The notes under the pieces are model-generated. The model made no database searches and had not been told where the DNA came from. It saw only the letters and a list, made by a program, of their open reading frames with translations. Positions 32,626 to 40,639 of a stretch of DNA of 64,000 nucleotides are shown one piece after another (within the stretch, counting starts at the first letter, position 1; every line of letters starts with the position of its first letter). The stretch is from the NCBI GenBank assembly GCA_041398025.1, contig JAWKVM010000015.1, positions 124,001-188,000 of the forward strand, given 5' to 3'. The translations under genes were made by a program, and so were the position numbers. The DNA comes from JANQPX01 sp041398025 (GTDB lineage: Bacteria > Pseudomonadota > Alphaproteobacteria > Geminicoccales > Geminicoccaceae).

Positions 32626-33029
32626 CCCCGAGACGGCATGTCGGGTCGCCAGGCGTCGACCCTGCCCTGCCGATGACTTCCGCCCGTTGTTTCCCTCCAG
32701 GAAAGATCGACCCTTCACCTATCGTCGGACGTCGCTCCCAAGATCGTTCCGGCCCCGTTCAGCGGATCCCTCCAACCGTCTGACCGATGCCAGCAGAACG
32801 ATCGACGGCCGAAGATCGATGCCCATGGGCAAGAGGCGCTTTGACTGCGGCAACCCTCCATCCCTCCAATGCCGTGGACAAGGGAACGCCGGAGCCTTAG
32901 ACAGGCATCGAGCGAAGGATTGATCGGACAATGTGGCGGATGTGATCGTCATCACTTCGGACATGCCGTCTCACCTCTAATGTCGCCAAGCAAGAAGACA
33001 GAAGCCCGATTGCGGGAGGAGCCGTTCAG
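32626..33029. other. Intergenic region before sctI
   Basis: About 400 bases without a supported gene, splitting the secreted-protein part of the right block from the sctI-to-sctU structural operon. It probably holds a promoter for sctI, whose ribosome site (GGGAGGAGCC) ends about 9 bases before the ATG. I see no clear operator. Confidence 0.4.
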
Positions 33030-33569
33030 ATGACCATCGATCCCATGGCAGCCGTGAGCAGCGTGACCGGCAGCCCCGCGGCCGATGCCGGCGCGGTCAC
33101 CTCCGGCGCAGCGGCCTCCCCGACCCAGCCCGTTTCCCAGGTCCAGGCCCCCGCCGAAGTCAGCGCAGCCGATCAGGGTGCGAAGATGGACCTCTTCGAC
33201 TACTCGGCGCGGCATCGAAATGCGCCGCCCGCGATCGACACGCTGCAGCCCGAGAGCAAGGCAGACTATCTCGCCAATCCCGCGGCGCTGGGCGAGAAGG
33301 TGCTGCAGCGCATGGAGACCCTGCATCAGCGCTCGGTCGACTATCATCATCAGCTGCAGACAGGGCCGGCGCCGGCCGCCGCCGGCAGCGAGGGCACCAT
33401 GGCGGGCCCCGCCTCCGCCCATGTCGCCGGCTCGGCGAAGACGGCGACGACGGATCCCACCTATGCCGGCCTGATGCAGATGTTCGACTACGCGGTCGAG
33501 ACCAAGATGGTCTCCATGGCGTCGTCGCAGTTCGTCTCGGCGGTCAACACGCTGATGAAGGGCCAATAG
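33030..33569 (+). CDS. sctI: T3SS inner rod protein SctI
   Basis: Inner rod subunit that joins the export gate to the needle. The long N-terminal two thirds is Ala/Pro/Ser-rich and variable. The C-terminal 35 residues hold the diagnostic rod helix (YAGLMQMFDYAVETKMVSMASSQFVSAVNTLMKGQ in two halves), matching the YscI/HrpB/PrgJ pattern of a Y-A-V-E-T-K/x-M-V core and a terminal L-x-x-x-Q. At 179 residues it is longer than YscI (115), closer to rhizobial NopB. It starts the sctI-J-K-L-N-O-Q-R-S-T-U operon, 40 bases ahead of sctJ. Confidence 0.82.
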   Translation: MTIDPMAAVSSVTGSPAADAGAVTSGAAASPTQPVSQVQAPAEVSAADQGAKMDLFDYSARHRNAPPAIDTLQPESKADYLANPAALGEKVLQRMETLHQRSVDYHHQLQTGPAPAAAGSEGTMAGPASAHVAGSAKTATTDPTYAGLMQMFDYAVETKMVSMASSQFVSAVNTLMKGQ

Positions 33570-33609
33570 GGCGGTATCCGCCCCCTCGCCTCTCCTGTCG
33601 AACGACGGA

Positions 33610-34422
33610 ATGACGTGCATGCGCAGAGATCGAACATGGGGTGTGGCGCGCATGCTGGCGTTCGGCCTTTGCCTGCTGCTGGCAGCCTGCAAGGTCGAGC
33701 TGCACAGCGGCCTGGACGAGCGCGACGCCAACGAGATCATGGCGATCCTCCTGAAGAACGGCATCGCCGCCAGCCGCGAGATCGCCAAGGACAAGACGCT
33801 CACCGTCATGGTCGACGAGGGCAGCTTCGCCGAGGCGGTCGACATTCTGCAGGCGCACAGCCTGCCGCGCGAGAAATTCAGCGATCTCTGCTCGGTGTTC
33901 GCCGGCGAGGGCATGATCTCGTCGCCGGTCGAGGACCGCGCCCGCCTGATCTGCGCCCTCAGCCAGGAACTTTCCCGCACGATCTCGGAAATCGACGGCG
34001 TGATGTCCGCGCGCGTGCATGTGGTTCTGCCGGAGAACGAGCTCGGGCGCTCCAACGCCAAGCCCTCCTCGGCTTCGGTGTTCATCCGCCATCACCAGGA
34101 TGCGCCGATCGAGAAGCTCGCCCCGCAGATCAAGATGCTGGTGGCCAACGGCATCGAAGGCCTGGTCTACGACAAGGTGTCGGTCGCCATGGTGCCGGTT
34201 GTCTCGCCGGTGCAGATCGCGACCAGCGCGAACGAGTACACCGCGGTCGCCGGCCTCTGGGTGCACAATACCAGCGCGCTGCGCGCCAAGGTGACCATCT
34301 ATCTGCTGGTGGCTCTCCTGCTCGCAGCGCTCGTCGCCAACGGCTATCTCTACTGGCAATGGCGCCTCCGTCCCGCCGGCCGCCGCACGCCGAGCGCCGC
34401 CAAGCACCTGCCGGCTGAATGA
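33610..34422 (+). CDS. sctJ: T3SS inner-membrane ring lipoprotein SctJ
   Basis: Ring-forming lipoprotein of the basal body (YscJ/PrgK/NolT family), 270 residues. A signal peptide ends in the lipobox LLLAAC with Cys27 as the lipidated residue. The first ring module includes LHSGLDERDANEIMAILLKNGI, and the second has ELSRTISEIDGVMSARVHVVLPEN, both strongly conserved. A C-terminal membrane helix (about 224-246) anchors it, as in the longer SctJ proteins. It overlaps sctK by four bases (ATGA), in the order known from rhizobia as nolT-nolU-nolV. Confidence 0.95.
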   Translation: MTCMRRDRTWGVARMLAFGLCLLLAACKVELHSGLDERDANEIMAILLKNGIAASREIAKDKTLTVMVDEGSFAEAVDILQAHSLPREKFSDLCSVFAGEGMISSPVEDRARLICALSQELSRTISEIDGVMSARVHVVLPENELGRSNAKPSSASVFIRHHQDAPIEKLAPQIKMLVANGIEGLVYDKVSVAMVPVVSPVQIATSANEYTAVAGLWVHNTSALRAKVTIYLLVALLLAALVANGYLYWQWRLRPAGRRTPSAAKHLPAE

Positions 34423-35114
34423 CCACGGCGAACGACCAGCAGATGCGGGCGGTCCGGCCTTCGGGCCCGCACAAGGCACGGCTGCGTTTCGAACGCCTGC
34501 CCGCCGCCTGGTGCCATCCAGATCGCCTGGCGGGGCTGCTGCCGCAGGGGCTGCCCGCCGGATTTCAGGGCCGGCTGCAGGGCTCACCACGCCTGCGCCT
34601 TCGCCTGTCCGCCCTGCTCACCCGTCGCTTCGCGCTCGAACCGCTGGGCGCGCGTGACCTGGCGACGCCCGAGGGCCGCTTTGCCCGCCTCGAAGGCGAG
34701 GCGCTGCAATCAGCCCTTCGCCGGATCGGCGCGATCTGGCATGCGCGCGCGCTGCGCAACGTCATCCTGCAGGACGAGTTGCGCCGGCTGATCGAGCGGC
34801 TCGGCCGGGGTAATCACCGCGCCGGCCTTCGCCGCACCGATCTGGCACCTTCGGATGACCGGGAGAGCGAGGACGCCGCGGACGATGCTCCGGATGTCGA
34901 CACGCTGATCGCGCGGATCGAGCGTGACGGGCTGCTCGCGCTGAATGCCTGGTGTTGCCTGCAGCCGGCATCGCTCGCCGCGCGCCTTCGGCTGAAGCTG
35001 CCGCCCTGTTCCGAGGCCGACGACGAGCCGCCGGCGAGCCACCGGGAGCACGGTCCGCGGATCGTCGATGCCGTGGTCGCGATGCTCGCTGCCGAAGCTG
35101 AAGCCCGTGGCTGA
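34419..35114 (+). CDS. sctK: T3SS sorting-platform protein SctK
   Basis: SctK (YscK/NolU) links the cytoplasmic sorting platform to SctD. The family is poorly conserved. Support comes from the block ALQSALRRIGAIWHARALRNVILQDELRRLIERLG (residues about 92-126), the typical A-L-R-x-x-G-x-x-x-H-A-x-x-L-R pattern, and from the position between sctJ and sctL with a four-base overlap. The 231-residue length is normal. The N-terminus is rich in Arg and Pro and starts with a short unstructured stretch. Confidence 0.8.
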   Translation: MTTANDQQMRAVRPSGPHKARLRFERLPAAWCHPDRLAGLLPQGLPAGFQGRLQGSPRLRLRLSALLTRRFALEPLGARDLATPEGRFARLEGEALQSALRRIGAIWHARALRNVILQDELRRLIERLGRGNHRAGLRRTDLAPSDDRESEDAADDAPDVDTLIARIERDGLLALNAWCCLQPASLAARLRLKLPPCSEADDEPPASHREHGPRIVDAVVAMLAAEAEARG

Positions 35115-35757
35115 CGTCGAGGCCAAGGACATGGAAAGCGCGGCCGCGCATGACGCCGAGCCGGTGCGCTACCGCCCGCGCGGGCGCGTGGTGCCGGCCA
35201 AGGAGATCGCGGCGTGGGAGACCGGCAGGGCCTATATGCGGGCCGCGAGCCGAGAGGCCGAGCGGCTGAAGGAGGAAGCGGTCGACGCCTATGAGGACGC
35301 GAGGCGGCGCGGCTTCGAGGAGGGGAGGAAGGAAGGGGCCGAGGCGGCAGCACGCCTGCTTGCCGAGACCACGGTGCTGGCCGATCGCCGGCTTGCCGAA
35401 GCGGATCGCGAGATCGTGGACCTGGCGCTCGCCGTGGTCCGGCGCGTGCTCGGCGAGCTCGATGTCGGCCAGGCGACGCGCCATGCCGTGCGCCACGCCC
35501 TCTCCCGGCAGCGCCAGGACCAGCATCTGACGCTCTATGTGGCACCCGACATGGTCGACGACCTGCGCGCCGACGTCGACGCCCTGTTCGACAGCGCCGT
35601 GCGCCACCTGATCACGGTCGAGCCCGACGCCCGCCTCGATCGCGCGGACTGCCGGCTGGCGAGCGAGGTCGGCTTCGTCGACCTCGGCATCGAGGCGCAG
35701 CTGAACGCGCTCCACAAAGGCCTCGCCGACGGCCTCAAGCGCCAGGCGCACGATTGA
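35107..35757 (+). CDS. sctL: T3SS ATPase stator SctL
   Basis: Peripheral stator that regulates the SctN ATPase (YscL/HrpE/NolV; FliH-like). After an N-terminal basic region, a helix rich in Glu/Arg/Ala runs through RAASREAERLKEEAVDAYEDARRRGFEEGRKEGAEAAARLL. The C-terminal FliH-type domain contains ADREIVDLALAVVRRVLGELD and RHALSRQRQDQHLTLYVAPD. The probable start is GTG at 35107, overlapping the sctK stop by eight bases; the ATG at 35131 is an alternative but its AAGGA is too close. About 216 residues. Confidence 0.87.
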   Translation: MADVEAKDMESAAAHDAEPVRYRPRGRVVPAKEIAAWETGRAYMRAASREAERLKEEAVDAYEDARRRGFEEGRKEGAEAAARLLAETTVLADRRLAEADREIVDLALAVVRRVLGELDVGQATRHAVRHALSRQRQDQHLTLYVAPDMVDDLRADVDALFDSAVRHLITVEPDARLDRADCRLASEVGFVDLGIEAQLNALHKGLADGLKRQAHD

Positions 35758-35767
35758 GAGCGCACCG

Positions 35768-37117
35768 ATGAGCCAGGCTGCCGAACGTTCGGAACGCAAT
35801 CATCTCAAGCACCTGCTGCAAGCCATCGAGCCGCGCCCGCTCAAGGGCCGGGTCATCCGGGCGACCGGCACCGTGATCCATGCCGCCGCCCCCGACGTCG
35901 CGGTCGGCGAGCTCTGCCGCCTGCGCGATCCCAACAGCGGCCGCCAGCTCCTGGCCGAGGCCGTGGGGCTCGCCGGCGAGACCGTGATCCTGACGCCGAT
36001 CGGCGACATGCGGGGCCTCTCCACCCAGACCGAGGTGATGCGCACCGGCGCGCCGCTGCAGGTCGCGGTCGGCCCTGCCCTGCTCGGTCAGATCCTCGAC
36101 AGCCTGGGGCACCGGCGCGGTGCAGCGTTGGATCAGGAGGCCGGCGCGCCTGAGACCGGAGAGGGCTGGACCACCTACCCGATCCATGCATCCCCGCCGG
36201 ACGCCATGGCGCGCCAGCTGATCAGCCGGCCGATGCCGCTCGGCATTCGTGTGATCGACGGCCTCCTCACCACGGGCGAAGGCCAGCGCATCGGCATCTA
36301 CGGCGCCCCCGGCACCGGCAAATCCTCGCTGCTCGCCAGCATCGTCAAGGGGGCGGAGGCCGATGTCGCGGTGGTCGCGCTGATCGGCGAGCGCGGCCGC
36401 GAGGTCCGGGAATTCGTCGAACGGCATCTCGGCGAGGACGGCCGGAAAAAATCCGTGCTGGTGGTCGCGACCTCCGACCGTTCGGCCATGGAGCGGGTCA
36501 AGGCCGCCTATGTCGCCACCGCGATCGCCGAATATTTCCGCGACCAGGACAAGCGCGTGCTTCTCCTGATCGACAGCATCACCCGCTTTGCCCGCGCCCA
36601 GCGTGAGATCGGCCTTGCCGCCGGCGAGCCGCCGACGAGGCGCGGCTTTCCGCCCTCGGTCTTCGCCGAGCTGCCGCGCCTGCTCGAACGTGCGGGCGCC
36701 GGCAGCAAGGGGTCGATCACCGCCTTCTACTCGGTGCTGATGGAGGGCGACGGCACGGCGGATCCGATCGCCGAGGAGAGCCGCGGCATTCTGGATGGTC
36801 ACATCACGCTCTCGCCCAAGCTCGGCGGCGCCGGCCATTACCCCGCGATCGACGTGCTGGAGAGCCGGAGCCGGGTGATGGAGAGCGTGGCCAGCCGCGC
36901 GCATATCCGGGCCGCGACCCATCTGCGCGCCTTGCTCGCGCGCCATCAGGAGATCGAGCTTTTGCTCCGGGTCGGCGAATATCAGCCCGGCAGCGATCCG
37001 CTCGCCGACGAGGCGGTCGCCAAGATCAAGGCGATCCGGGATTTCCTGAAGCAGGGCGAGGACGAGCGCACCGGCTTCGACGACATGCTGCAGCGCCTGC
37101 AAGGGCTGGCGGGCTGA
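35768..37117 (+). CDS. sctN: T3SS ATPase SctN
   Basis: Hexameric ATPase that strips chaperones from substrates and unfolds them at the export gate (YscN/HrcN; FliI-like). Walker A is GAPGTGKSS (about 178-186). The sequences ALIGERGREVREFVERHLG, VLLLIDSITRFARAQREIGLAAGEPPTRRGFPPSVFAELPRLLERAG and LSPKLGGAGHYPAIDVLES are all characteristic. The 449 residues are full length. It overlaps sctO at its stop (TGATG). Confidence 0.97.
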   Translation: MSQAAERSERNHLKHLLQAIEPRPLKGRVIRATGTVIHAAAPDVAVGELCRLRDPNSGRQLLAEAVGLAGETVILTPIGDMRGLSTQTEVMRTGAPLQVAVGPALLGQILDSLGHRRGAALDQEAGAPETGEGWTTYPIHASPPDAMARQLISRPMPLGIRVIDGLLTTGEGQRIGIYGAPGTGKSSLLASIVKGAEADVAVVALIGERGREVREFVERHLGEDGRKKSVLVVATSDRSAMERVKAAYVATAIAEYFRDQDKRVLLLIDSITRFARAQREIGLAAGEPPTRRGFPPSVFAELPRLLERAGAGSKGSITAFYSVLMEGDGTADPIAEESRGILDGHITLSPKLGGAGHYPAIDVLESRSRVMESVASRAHIRAATHLRALLARHQEIELLLRVGEYQPGSDPLADEAVAKIKAIRDFLKQGEDERTGFDDMLQRLQGLAG

Positions 37118-37608
37118 TGCTGTCCGAGCTCGAGCAGCTTCTCTCCTGCCGGCGCGAGCGCGAGAACCGCGCCGCTGCCGCCCTCTGCCAGGCACGAGCC
37201 CGGCTCGATCGGGCGGAGGCCGAGGCCGAGGCGGCCCGCGCCAGGCTGGACGAGCATCACCGCGAACGCAAGACGCGCCAGGACAAGCTCTACCGCGACT
37301 CGCTGCGCACGCAGCTTTCGAAATATGAGGTCGACGATCTCAATATCGAGCTCGATCTGATGGCCGAGGAGACCGAAGGCTTTCTGCGTCAGCTTCAGGG
37401 GGCCGAGGCTGCGCTCACCGTGGCGACCAAGGAGGTCGAGGCGGCGGCCGCGGTCTATCGCCGCCACCGCCAGGCCGGCGACCGCTTCGGCCATCTGGTG
37501 GACGACGTCGCCGAGCGCGAGCGGCGTCGGCGCGAGCAGGCGGAAGAGTTCGCGGTCGAGGACGATCTCGGCGACCGGCGTGTCGCCGGTCAGGAAGGGA
37601 TGGGATGA
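37117..37608 (+). CDS. sctO: T3SS coiled-coil stalk protein SctO
   Basis: Short coiled-coil protein (YscO; FliJ-like) that acts as the central stalk between SctN and SctV. The 163 residues are almost entirely charged helix with two long stretches (about 1-70 and 95-150) joined near TQLSKYEVDDLNIELDLMAEE. It starts MLSELEQLLSCRRERENRAAAAL, the FliJ/YscO type of start. The identification rests on coiled coil plus position directly after sctN. The gene normally found next, sctP, is absent: sctQ begins four bases before this stop. Confidence 0.82.
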   Translation: MLSELEQLLSCRRERENRAAAALCQARARLDRAEAEAEAARARLDEHHRERKTRQDKLYRDSLRTQLSKYEVDDLNIELDLMAEETEGFLRQLQGAEAALTVATKEVEAAAAVYRRHRQAGDRFGHLVDDVAERERRRREQAEEFAVEDDLGDRRVAGQEGMG

Positions 37609-38810
37609 TGGACCACGCGACCCATCTCATGGAGGATGACGTGCCCAAAGCGCTCGGCGCTCAGACGACGGCACGCGTGCGCGCCTACCGTCCCCCTGCC
37701 GTCGATCCGAAGCAACTGGCGCTGGCCAACCGTCTGAGCCTCAGGCGTCCTCCGGTCGCCGTCTCCCTGGGCGACACGGCGCTCGCCTTCACGCCGATCG
37801 GTCTCGACACGCTCGATGCGCTCGGCCCACCTGCGGCGCGCGTGCTCTTCTGGTTCACGATCGACGGCAGGCCCCTGGTGCTGCAGATGCCGCGGGAACT
37901 GTTCGAGCGCCTGCTCGCGCGCATCGACCCCGAGCTGCTCGCCGCCGACATCGACCGCGAGATCCTGCCGCTTCTGCTCGAATCCTGCGTCGAGGAGGGC
38001 CTGGGCACCGCCGAGGCCGACCTTGGCAGCCGAATCGAGCTGGTCGCGGTCCAGCCGGGTGCCGCCTTCGATCTGGAAGGCCTGGATGTCGCGCTGGAGG
38101 TAGCGCTCGACGGTGAGAAGGCGGGCTTCGCTGCCCTGCGCGCGGCCCGCAAGGATGTCGAACGTCTCGCCGATCGGCTCGCCGCGCGCGACAAGCCGGC
38201 GCGCTCATACGGCGATCTCAGGATCGAGCTCAGCCTGCGCGCCGGCTCGATCTGGCTCGACCTCGGCGAGCTCAAGGCGCTGGACATCGGCGACGTGCTG
38301 CTGGTCGAGGACGATCCGTCGCGCTGGGAGCGCATGGCCGCGACTGCCGGCGAACGCTGGATGTTTCCGGTGGAGATGACACGCAAGGGACCGACGGCGC
38401 TGGCGCCTTTTCGCCGCGCCGGTCCGAGAGATCGGGAAGAATGGATGATGGTCGAGCCAAGTCCTGTCGATGATGCTGACGAGACCTTGAGCGATAGGCC
38501 CAAGGCTACCAAGGGCAGCGAACGCCCGGAGGCGGATGCCGATCTCGACGCCGGCCCTGTCTCTCCGCCCGCGGATGCGGTGTTCGACGAGCTGCCGATC
38601 AAGCTGGTTTTCGAGCTCGGCCGCATCGAGCTGCCGCTCGGCCAGCTGCAGGAGATCGGGCCGGGCCACGTCTTCCAGCTCGACCGCACGCTCGGCGAGG
38701 CGGTCGAGATCCATGCCGGCGGCCGGCGCATCGGCCAGGGCCAGATCGTGCAGATCGACGAGCAGATCGGCGTGCGCGTCGTCCGCCTGTTCGGCCAGCG
38801 CGGAGCCTAG
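37605..38810 (+). CDS. sctQ: T3SS C-ring protein SctQ
   Basis: Cytoplasmic C-ring/sorting-platform protein (YscQ/HrcQ/SpaO) of 401 residues. The N-terminal half is variable. SpoA1-like sequence lies around 190-235 (LRIELSLRAGSIWLDLGELKALDIGDVLLV). The C-terminal SpoA2 domain is IKLVFELGRIELPLGQLQEIGPGHVFQL (about 333-360), ending VVRLFGQRGA. Between them is an acidic/proline linker with an internal ribosome site. It is encoded in one piece, unlike the split HrcQa/HrcQb of some plant pathogens, overlapping sctO by four bases. Confidence 0.92.
   Translation: MMDHATHLMEDDVPKALGAQTTARVRAYRPPAVDPKQLALANRLSLRRPPVAVSLGDTALAFTPIGLDTLDALGPPAARVLFWFTIDGRPLVLQMPRELFERLLARIDPELLAADIDREILPLLLESCVEEGLGTAEADLGSRIELVAVQPGAAFDLEGLDVALEVALDGEKAGFAALRAARKDVERLADRLAARDKPARSYGDLRIELSLRAGSIWLDLGELKALDIGDVLLVEDDPSRWERMAATAGERWMFPVEMTRKGPTALAPFRRAGPRDREEWMMVEPSPVDDADETLSDRPKATKGSERPEADADLDAGPVSPPADAVFDELPIKLVFELGRIELPLGQLQEIGPGHVFQLDRTLGEAVEIHAGGRRIGQGQIVQIDEQIGVRVVRLFGQRGA
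38445..38810 (+). CDS. Probable internal translation product SctQ-C
   Basis: Inside sctQ, in the same frame, a GGAAG (38434-38438) lies six bases before two consecutive ATG codons (38445 and 38448). The start falls in the linker just ahead of the SpoA2 domain, so translation from it would give a 121-residue SctQ-C. Yersinia, Salmonella and Shigella SctQ proteins make such a short product, which forms a 2:1 assembly with the full-length protein. Production here is inferred from the site only. Confidence 0.5.
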   Translation: MMVEPSPVDDADETLSDRPKATKGSERPEADADLDAGPVSPPADAVFDELPIKLVFELGRIELPLGQLQEIGPGHVFQLDRTLGEAVEIHAGGRRIGQGQIVQIDEQIGVRVVRLFGQRGA

Positions 38811-38817
38811 GGACCCG

Positions 38818-39477
38818 ATGCTGGGCGCAGACGGCGGCGGCAACACGATCGGCATGATCCTCCTGGTCGCCGGCCTCGGGCTGGTGCCGTTCATGGTGGT
38901 CACCACCACGTCCTTCATGAAGATCGCGGTGGTGCTGTTCCTGATCAGAAACGCGCTCGGCATTCAGCAGACGCCGCCCAATCTGGTGCTCTACGGCATC
39001 GCCATCGTGCTCTCGGTGTTTCTCACCTCCCCGGTGATCGGCTCGGTCTACGCCCAGGTCAGCGACCGCACGCTCGACTACGAGAATTTCGAGGACTGGC
39101 AAACGGCGGCGGAGCGCGCGAGAATCCCGCTGCAGCAGCATCTCCTGAAATTCACCGACGAGCCCGCGCGCAATTTTTTCTACCAGGCGACCGCGGAGGT
39201 CTGGCCGAAGGAGGCGCACGAGGCCGCGAGCAGCGACGATCTGATGATCCTGATTCCGGCCTTCGTCATCTCCGAGCTGACCCGCGCCTTCGAGATCGGC
39301 TTTCTGCTCTATCTGCCGTTCATCGTCATCGACCTGATCATCTCCAACATCCTCCTTGCCATGGGCATGATGATGGTGTCGCCGCTGGTGATCTCGGTGC
39401 CGTTCAAGCTCTTCCTGTTCGTCCTGGTGGACGGCTGGTCCAGGCTGCTCGAAGGCCTGGTGCTGAGCTATCAGTGA
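38818..39477 (+). CDS. sctR: T3SS export apparatus protein SctR
   Basis: Core export-gate membrane protein (YscR/HrcR; FliP-like), five copies forming the helical pore with SctS and SctT. The 219 residues show TTSFMKIAVVLFLIRNALGIQQTPPNLVLYGIA near the N-terminus. The C-terminal pair is ILIPAFVISELTRAFEIGFLLYLPFIVIDLIISNILLAMGMMMVSP, the most conserved T3SS signature. The chosen ATG at 38818 is seven bases after the sctQ stop, and the ribosome site overlaps that stop (GGAGCCTAGGGA). Confidence 0.96.
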   Translation: MLGADGGGNTIGMILLVAGLGLVPFMVVTTTSFMKIAVVLFLIRNALGIQQTPPNLVLYGIAIVLSVFLTSPVIGSVYAQVSDRTLDYENFEDWQTAAERARIPLQQHLLKFTDEPARNFFYQATAEVWPKEAHEAASSDDLMILIPAFVISELTRAFEIGFLLYLPFIVIDLIISNILLAMGMMMVSPLVISVPFKLFLFVLVDGWSRLLEGLVLSYQ

Positions 39478-39500
39478 GGGCAAGCGAGGGAGGCTGACGC

Positions 39501-39770
39501 ATGACCGAAGCGACCATCGTCCATCACATGAACGTCGCGCTCAGCCTGATCCTGCTGCTCTCCATGCCGACGCTGCTGATCGCCTCGGTGGTCGGCCTGG
39601 TGGTCGGCCTCCTGCAGGCGGTGACCCAAATCCAGGACCAGACCCTGCCGCTCGCGGTGAAGCTGATCGCGGTCATCCTCTCGATCGTGCTCATGGGTCC
39701 TCTGCTGGTGGGCCCTCTGCTCGAGCACACCGAGCAGATCTTCCGTGATTTTCCGACGCTCACCCACTAG
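39501..39770 (+). CDS. sctS: T3SS export apparatus protein SctS
   Basis: Small two-helix membrane protein (YscS/HrcS; FliQ-like) of 89 residues, forming part of the export gate. The first helix is LSLILLLSMPTLLIASVVGLVVGLLQAVTQIQDQTLPLAVKL, with the family's Q-x-x-T-Q-I-Q-D-Q turn, and the second is IAVILSIVLMGPLLVGPLLEHTEQIF. It is 23 bases after sctR. It is followed by a 56-base gap before sctT with a 14-codon open frame of no evident meaning. Confidence 0.95.
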   Translation: MTEATIVHHMNVALSLILLLSMPTLLIASVVGLVVGLLQAVTQIQDQTLPLAVKLIAVILSIVLMGPLLVGPLLEHTEQIFRDFPTLTH

Positions 39771-39826
39771 GGCGTCGTTGACGATGGCCAACCTCATGAA
39801 GCGCCAGATGATACGGACAGGCTGAC

Positions 39827-40639
39827 ATGCTGCTGTTCGACGAGGCCTTCCAGGACATCATCACGCTCGGCTACAGCTTTCTGATCGCCATGGCCCTCGC
39901 CATGGCGCGCGCCGCGGGCATGGTGATGGTCCTCCCGGTCTTCGTGCGCACCGGCATCTCCGGCATTCTGCGCGGCGGCGTGGTGATCGCGATCGCGCTG
40001 TCCCTGGTGCCTTATGTCATGGTCGAGATCGCCGAGGCGGGCGAGGTCGGCGCCCTGGTGCTGACCGGCGTGCTGCTGAAGGAAGGCTTCATCGGCTTTC
40101 TCCTCGGCTTCGTGCTCGGCATTCCGTTCTGGGGCGTGCAGTCCGCAGGCGACGTCATCGATTTCCAGCGCGGCCTGATGGGTGCCAGCATCTCCGACCC
40201 CTCCCAGAGCTCCGAGGCCTCGGTTACCGGCACCTTCCTGGTGCTGACCATGATCACGCTCTTCTTCATGGTCGACGGCATGATGATCGTGATCGAGACG
40301 CTCTACCAGACCTACACCATCTGGCCGCTGTTCGACCTGTCGCCGGAGCTGTCGATCGCCAGTGCCGTCGCCCTGTTCAAGCTGATCGACGACATCATGC
40401 GCCTCGCCTTCGTGATCGCCGGGCCGGTGATGATCGCCATGTTCCTGGGCGATGCCGTCCTCGCCGCGATCACGCGCTTCGCCCCGCAGCTCAACGTCTT
40501 CGTGCTCTCCATGGGCGTGAAAAGCGCGATCTTCGTCGCCATGATGCCGCTCTACGCGGTGTTCATCTTCGGCTACATCAACGACGCTTTCGCCCCGCTT
40601 CACCACGTCGCCGAGCAGTTCAGGGAGCTGATCCGATGA
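39827..40639 (+). CDS. sctT: T3SS export apparatus protein SctT
   Basis: Export-gate membrane protein (YscT/HrcT; FliR-like), 270 residues with about six to eight helices. Conserved parts are MARAAGMVMVLPVFVRTGISGILRGGVVIAIAL, LLKEGFIGFLLGFVLGIPFWGVQSAGDVIDFQRG and the C-terminal LNVFVLSMGVKSAIFVAMMPLYAV. It overlaps sctU by four bases (ATGA), which preserves the usual sctR-S-T-U order at the end of the operon. Confidence 0.96.
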   Translation: MLLFDEAFQDIITLGYSFLIAMALAMARAAGMVMVLPVFVRTGISGILRGGVVIAIALSLVPYVMVEIAEAGEVGALVLTGVLLKEGFIGFLLGFVLGIPFWGVQSAGDVIDFQRGLMGASISDPSQSSEASVTGTFLVLTMITLFFMVDGMMIVIETLYQTYTIWPLFDLSPELSIASAVALFKLIDDIMRLAFVIAGPVMIAMFLGDAVLAAITRFAPQLNVFVLSMGVKSAIFVAMMPLYAVFIFGYINDAFAPLHHVAEQFRELIR

